NCBI GenBank assembly: GCA_964587655.1
Contig: CAZPMT010000012.1
Location: 1-64,000 of the forward strand
Length of the DNA stretch: 64,000 nt
Direction: 5' to 3'
Source of the DNA: CAZPMT01 sp964587655
GTDB taxonomy: Bacteria > Hydrogenedentota > Hydrogenedentia > Hydrogenedentales > SLHB01
Below, in pieces: positions 60,355-64,000 of the stretch. The position numbers and the translations under genes were made by a program. Position 1 is the first letter of the stretch. Each line of letters begins with the position of its first letter. The notes beneath the pieces were generated by a model. The model was given only the letters and a program-made list of their open reading frames with translations. It was not told the DNA's origin and ran no database searches.

Positions 60355-62439
60355 TTATGCGATCACCTGCCCTTCGCTCTCCAGTTGCACCGCCGGATCG
60401 ATCTCGCTGTAGGAAATGACCACGATTTTCGGCATGCGCCGCTCGACAATCCGTTTGAAGAACCGCCGTACCGGCGCGCTGGTCAGCACCAGCGGCTCAT
60501 GTCCCATCATCACAAGCGGCTGCACGGCCTGCACCGTGTTCACCGCGATTACTTCGGAACGTTTTGGATCGATGGGCGGATGTTCGCCCGTCTCGCCCTG
60601 CCGGAGGCTGTCGAGGATTTCCCGCTCGATGGCGGGATCGAGAGTGACGACGTGCAGCTTCCCGTCTTCGTCGGTATACGCCGAGCAGATCTCGCGCGCG
60701 AGCCGGTGGCGGCAATACTCCGCGAGGATTTCGGTGTCCTTTGTCCGCGGAGCGTAATCCGCCAGCGTTTCGAGGATCGTCTCGAGGTTTCGGATCGAGA
60801 TCCGCTCCCGCAGAAGCGCGTGAAGCACCTTCTGGATCTCGCCGAGCGTGAGAATATTCGGCAGAAGCTCATCGACGACGGACGGCGCCGACTCCTTGAC
60901 GTGTTTCACGAGGTTCTGCACGTCCTCGCGGGCCAAGAGTTCATCCGCGTGGCCCATGATGAGCTCAGTGAGGTGCGTGGCCAGGACCGCCGACGGTTCG
61001 ACGATCGTGTAGCCGAGGCGTTCCGCGCGGTCGCGATTCGCCTGCGACACCCACACGGCATTGAGGCCGAACGCCGGTTCCTTGGTCGGATACCCTTCGA
61101 TTTCTTCTTCCGCAAGCCCGGGGTTCATGGCGAGGAAGCAGTCCGGCATCAACTCATAGCTGGCGACGACGGATTCGCGCAGGCGGATGCGGTACTCATT
61201 CGGACGCAGCCGCAGGTTGTCGACAATCCGGATCACGGGCACTACAAAACCCATCTTGGTGGCGGTCTGCTGCCGGATGATCTGGATGCGCGTGAGCAAG
61301 TCGCCGCCCTGTCTTGAGTCGGCCATCGAGATCAGGCCGTAGCCGAGCTCGATCTTGAGCGGATCCACGGTGAGCAGATCCTCAGTGCGCGGCGCGGCCT
61401 CCGGCTTGGCGGCCTCCTGCTCGGCAAGCTGCTCGGCCCGCTGGGACGCCTCACGGCGCAAGAACGCCTGCTTCGCCTGGTACGCCGCCGCGGCGAGCAG
61501 AACCGACACGACGAGAAACGGGATAGTCGGCATGCCCGGAACGAGTCCGAAGACCAGCAGCATCCCGGCGGCCACGCCCAGCGCGCGAGGATACCGCAAC
61601 AGTTGGTGGCCGAAGTCCGCCCCCATGTTCTCCTCGGTGGCGGTACGCGTGACGATGAGGCCCGCCGCCGTCGATACGATCAAGGCGGGCACCTGGGTGA
61701 CGAGGCCGTCGCCGATGGTCAACTGCGTGTATACGCGCAAGGCGTCCGTGAGCGTCATCCCCCGCATGAGGATTCCAATGATGAACCCGCCGATGATGTT
61801 GACGATGGTGATGACCAATCCTGCGATCGCGTCGCCTCGCACAAACTTCGTGGCGCCGTCCATCGCGCCGTAAAAGTCGGCTTCCTGCTCGATGTCCCTC
61901 CGGCGCGCCCGCGCCTGGGCCTCCGTGATCAAGCCCGCGTTGAGGTCCGCGTCCACGCCCATCTGTTTTCCCGGCATCGCGTCCAAGGTGAAGCGCGCGG
62001 CCACTTCCGAAATGCGCTGTGCGCCGCGCGTGATCACCACGAATTGGATCACCACGAGGATTATGAAAATCACGGCGCCGACGACGTAGCTGCCGCTCGT
62101 GACGAAGCTTCCGAAGGCATTGATAACGTTTCCGGCGTATCCTTGCGAGAGAATAAGGCGCGTCGCCGCCACGTTAAGACTGAGCCGGAACAGCGTAAGG
62201 ATCAACAGCAGCGACGGAAACACGGCGAACTCGACGGAACGCCGCAGGTATATCGTGGCCAGCATTACAACCACCGAGATCGAGATGTTGATCGTCAGAA
62301 GAATGTCCAGCATCCACGTGGGGATGGGGATCACCAACACCACTAGAATGCCGATAATGCAGACGGCGAGAGCGATGTCCTGGTTCTGCGCCAGGGTCCA
62401 CGGGCGCGCCTGCTCCATCTGTCCGATCGGTACCGCCAA
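60355..62439 (-). CDS. flhA: Flagellar export apparatus protein FlhA
   Basis: FlhA is the large export gate subunit of the flagellar type III secretion system, forming a nonamer. The N-terminal half has about eight membrane helices with FPSLLLILTLFRLSLNVAATRLIL and the FHIPEP-like region, here MPGKQMGVDADLNAGLITEAQARARRRDIEQEADFYGAMDGATKFVRGDA, a conserved segment. The cytoplasmic domain (about 360-694) contains FGLNAVWVSQANRDRAERLGYTIVEP. The length of 694 residues is normal. The start is probably the TTG at 62439, with GGAG upstream. An ATG seven codons on is the alternative. Confidence 0.95.
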   Translation of the reverse strand: MAVPIGQMEQARPWTLAQNQDIALAVCIIGILVVLVIPIPTWMLDILLTINISISVVVMLATIYLRRSVEFAVFPSLLLILTLFRLSLNVAATRLILSQGYAGNVINAFGSFVTSGSYVVGAVIFIILVVIQFVVITRGAQRISEVAARFTLDAMPGKQMGVDADLNAGLITEAQARARRRDIEQEADFYGAMDGATKFVRGDAIAGLVITIVNIIGGFIIGILMRGMTLTDALRVYTQLTIGDGLVTQVPALIVSTAAGLIVTRTATEENMGADFGHQLLRYPRALGVAAGMLLVFGLVPGMPTIPFLVVSVLLAAAAYQAKQAFLRREASQRAEQLAEQEAAKPEAAPRTEDLLTVDPLKIELGYGLISMADSRQGGDLLTRIQIIRQQTATKMGFVVPVIRIVDNLRLRPNEYRIRLRESVVASYELMPDCFLAMNPGLAEEEIEGYPTKEPAFGLNAVWVSQANRDRAERLGYTIVEPSAVLATHLTELIMGHADELLAREDVQNLVKHVKESAPSVVDELLPNILTLGEIQKVLHALLRERISIRNLETILETLADYAPRTKDTEILAEYCRHRLAREICSAYTDEDGKLHVVTLDPAIEREILDSLRQGETGEHPPIDPKRSEVIAVNTVQAVQPLVMMGHEPLVLTSAPVRRFFKRIVERRMPKIVVISYSEIDPAVQLESEGQVIA

Positions 62440-62449
62440 CCTAACTCTC

Positions 62450-62614
62450 CGATTTTGGATTTTAGATTTTAGATTTTGGATTTAGCAGCTCACAGGGTAA
62501 GGAGCAGTACAAAATCCAATCCTGGATCTTGGATTTCAGAACTTGGATTCAGCAACTCGCCGGGTAGGCAACAGTCCAAAATCCAAAATCTAGAATCCAA
62601 AATCTAAAATCCTT
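62450..62614. repeat. Heptamer repeat region between flhB and flhA
   Basis: The 175-base gap holds TTTTGGA/TTTTAGA heptamers at the flhA side and the complementary AAATCCA/AAATCTA heptamers at the flhB side. Between them a unit of about 65 bases is repeated: TTGGATT-AGCA-CTC-C-GGGTA, then CAGT-CAAAATCC, at about 62472-62521 and 62538-62588. The outer heptamers can pair. No gene or T-run terminator is evident. Confidence 0.7.
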
Positions 62615-63730
62615 TCATCCTGCCTGGGGGGCCGTCCTCCAAGCGCCTTCTCGTTCACGTGCCTTCTCGACACGCCGATCTATCTGGTATACGTACGCGA
62701 GCACTTCCGCCACGGCGCGAAACAAGGGTTCCGGGACGGGCTGGCCCGCCTCGACGGTCCGGTAGAGCGTCCTCGCGAGGTCAGGCTTCTGCACGATGGG
62801 CACGTCGTGCTCGACGGCGACGTCGCGGATCCGTTCAGCGAGCAGGCGCGCGCCTTTCGCTATGACCACCGGCGCAAGCATCCGGCCCGCGTTATAGCGC
62901 AGGGCCACGGCGTAGTGGACCGGGTTCGTGATGACCACGTCCGCCTTGGGCACTTCCGCCATCATGCGCTGCATTGCGATCCGGCGCTGGATCTGGCGGA
63001 TGCGCTGCTTGATCCGGGGATCGCCTTCATACTCTCTAAGTTCCTCGCGCGCCTCCTGAACGGTCATCATCAGGTTGCGGTCATACTGCCAGCGCTGAAA
63101 ACCGTAGTCGAGAAGCCCGAGCACGAGCAAGACGAGCGCAATCCGCCACCAAAGAATGAACGTCATCCCGCCGACGGCGGCAATAAGCCCCGCCGGCGTC
63201 AGTTCCATGAGACTGACGTAGTCCGGCATGGTGTCGCGTACCGTTATCCAACTGACGTATATCACGGCGCTGACCTTGAAGACGGACTTTACGAGTTCGA
63301 CGAGCGCGCGCGTCGAGAACAGGTTGCCGAAACCCGAGAAGGGGTTTATCTTGTCGAACTTGGGGGTCAGGGGCTTCCCCGTGAACAACAGGCCCACTTG
63401 AAGCACGTTGATCACAACGCCCGAGACAAGCATCGCAAGCATGAACGGCAGCGCGACCGCCGCCATGCTCCACAGCGCTTCAATGGCGATACCGCGCACG
63501 TTGTTCTCGTCCGGCAGCATCTGAGGCGCGTTTTGAAGGAAGTAGGCGAAGGTGTCCTGCAGCCGGCTCAACATCGGCATGCCGAAGTAGCGCAGCGCAA
63601 ACAGGGCCGCAAGCATGGCAAACGCCGCGCAGAGATCCTGGCTCCGCGCAACTCTGCCCTCTTCGCGCGCGCGCTGCCGCTTCAGCGGCGACGCCGGCAG
63701 CGTCTTTTCTCCGGCCGACTGTTCAGGCAT
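62615..63730 (-). CDS. flhB: Flagellar export switch protein FlhB
   Basis: FlhB controls substrate switching of the flagellar secretion system. The N-terminus KTLPASPLKRQRAREEGRVARSQDL is typical, four membrane helices follow, and the cytoplasmic part has the autocleavage motif in VVITNPVHYAVALRY (about residue 268). The canonical motif is NPTH. Here Val replaces Thr, while the cleaved Asn-Pro bond is kept. The length of 371 residues fits. GAGGTG lies before the ATG. A 24-bp perfect hairpin lies 11 bases upstream of the start, between flhB and fliR. Confidence 0.95.
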   Translation of the reverse strand: MPEQSAGEKTLPASPLKRQRAREEGRVARSQDLCAAFAMLAALFALRYFGMPMLSRLQDTFAYFLQNAPQMLPDENNVRGIAIEALWSMAAVALPFMLAMLVSGVVINVLQVGLLFTGKPLTPKFDKINPFSGFGNLFSTRALVELVKSVFKVSAVIYVSWITVRDTMPDYVSLMELTPAGLIAAVGGMTFILWWRIALVLLVLGLLDYGFQRWQYDRNLMMTVQEAREELREYEGDPRIKQRIRQIQRRIAMQRMMAEVPKADVVITNPVHYAVALRYNAGRMLAPVVIAKGARLLAERIRDVAVEHDVPIVQKPDLARTLYRTVEAGQPVPEPLFRAVAEVLAYVYQIDRRVEKAREREGAWRTAPQAG

Positions 63731-63741
63731 GGGTCACCTCG

Positions 63742-63794
63742 TTTCTTTGTCAGCAACATCTACGCTTCCCGCGTAGATGTTGCTGACAAAGAAA
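63742..63794. repeat. Perfect 24-bp inverted repeat upstream of flhB
   Basis: The arms at 63742-63765 and 63771-63794 are exact reverse complements around TTCCC. Read on the minus strand the hairpin lies between the fliR stop (63831) and the flhB ribosome site GAGGTG. It is very stable and could limit transcription or shield the flhB message. The outer TTTGTC and GACAAA recall the arms of the three upstream repeats at 39933, 41643 and 47988. Confidence 0.9.
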
Positions 63795-63830
63795 TCACAC
63801 ATTTGACTATGAGGTCGCGGCTGGGCCGCC

Positions 63831-64000
63831 CTAGGTCATCCCTTTTATCATGTCGGAAACATTCCGGAACATGTCGTGGAACATCCCATCCAGGAGGCGC
63901 ACATATAGGTCCAACGACAACGCGGTGATAAACAGGCCGACCGCGATCGTCACCGGGAACCCCACCGCAAACAACTGAATCTGAGGCACCACCCGGCCCA
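63831..64000 (-). CDS. fliR: Flagellar export apparatus protein FliR (C-terminal part)
   Basis: The window ends inside this gene. The visible 55 codons read GRVVPQIQLFAVGFPVTIAV, then GLFITALSLDLYVRLLDG, ending NVSDMIKGMT. The segment RVVPQIQLFAVGFPVTIAVGL is the conserved last region of FliR, a membrane component of the export gate beside FliP and FliQ. The TAG is at the complement of 63831-63833. The order fliR, flhB, flhA, flhF, flhG on this strand is a standard flagellar arrangement. Confidence 0.85.
   Translation of the reverse strand, partial: GRVVPQIQLFAVGFPVTIAVGLFITALSLDLYVRLLDGMFHDMFRNVSDMIKGMT

Noticed and set aside
1..64000. tRNA, rRNA or riboswitch genes
   Set aside because: I found no convincing tRNA cloverleaf, rRNA segment or known riboswitch core by eye. 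Covariance-model searches would be needed to exclude small RNAs.

Overview
The window is 64 kb of GC-rich bacterial DNA with one 10-N scaffold gap (38770-38779), so it is probably from a draft or metagenome-assembled genome. The gene set points to a Gram-negative, flagellated, free-living heterotroph: a flagellar export operon (fliR, flhB, flhA, flhF, flhG), lipoproteins, AsmA-like proteins, an O-antigen ligase, a prepilin-like protein of the DUF1559 type, a Tat-exported sugar-phosphate-isomerase-like protein, heparinase II/III-like and neutral-ceramidase-like enzymes, and a PPi-dependent phosphofructokinase. This mix is typical of Planctomycetes-like or Hydrogenedentota-like lineages. No rRNA or marker-gene comparison was possible, so the phylum is inference.

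Layout. 0.2-0.9 kb: PIN toxin with a late frameshift and its small partner. 1.0-2.2 kb: DUF5677-like protein. 2.6-14.8 kb: purE, a membrane-anchored metallopeptidase, addA, addB, a bacterial XPB helicase and a DUF1460 amidase-like protein on the minus strand, then recA on the plus strand. This amounts to a recombination and repair neighbourhood. 14.8-21.0 kb: large AsmA/TamB-like protein, zinc-ribbon protein, SPOR protein, ketopantoate reductase and a DUF374 acyltransferase. 21.3-22.5 kb: PPi-dependent phosphofructokinase.

22.65-25.82 kb is the standout. An IS1-like transposase, near-identical terminal repeats and a near-perfect 8-bp target duplication enclose a four-gene toxin-antitoxin operon (HigB, a HigA-ImmA fusion and two small proteins) plus a small KGG-repeat protein. 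I read this as a passenger-carrying insertion sequence.

25.9-43.3 kb: membrane-anchored and secreted proteins (including a ceramidase-C45 fusion and a heparinase), an O-antigen ligase with UDP-glucose dehydrogenase, a beta-propeller protein, a prepilin-like protein, a TIM-barrel protein, a lipoprotein and an MFS transporter. 43.3-47.7 kb: BlaR1-like sensor with a BlaI-like repressor, whose promoter carries a dyad between -35 and -10. 48-57.8 kb: mannose-1-phosphate guanylyltransferase, an ABC importer lacking a permease, threonine synthase, and a rhamnose/AI-2-type ABC importer with an ATPase-permease fusion. 58.2-64 kb: flagellar operon.

Intergenic DNA is unusually full of palindromes: three 10-11 bp inverted repeats with 7-nt spacers just upstream of genes, several palindromes with a GTAGG head, a repeat of about 95 bp present twice, a 24-bp perfect hairpin before flhB, and heptamer repeats. 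Few are followed by T-runs, so they do not look like ordinary terminators.
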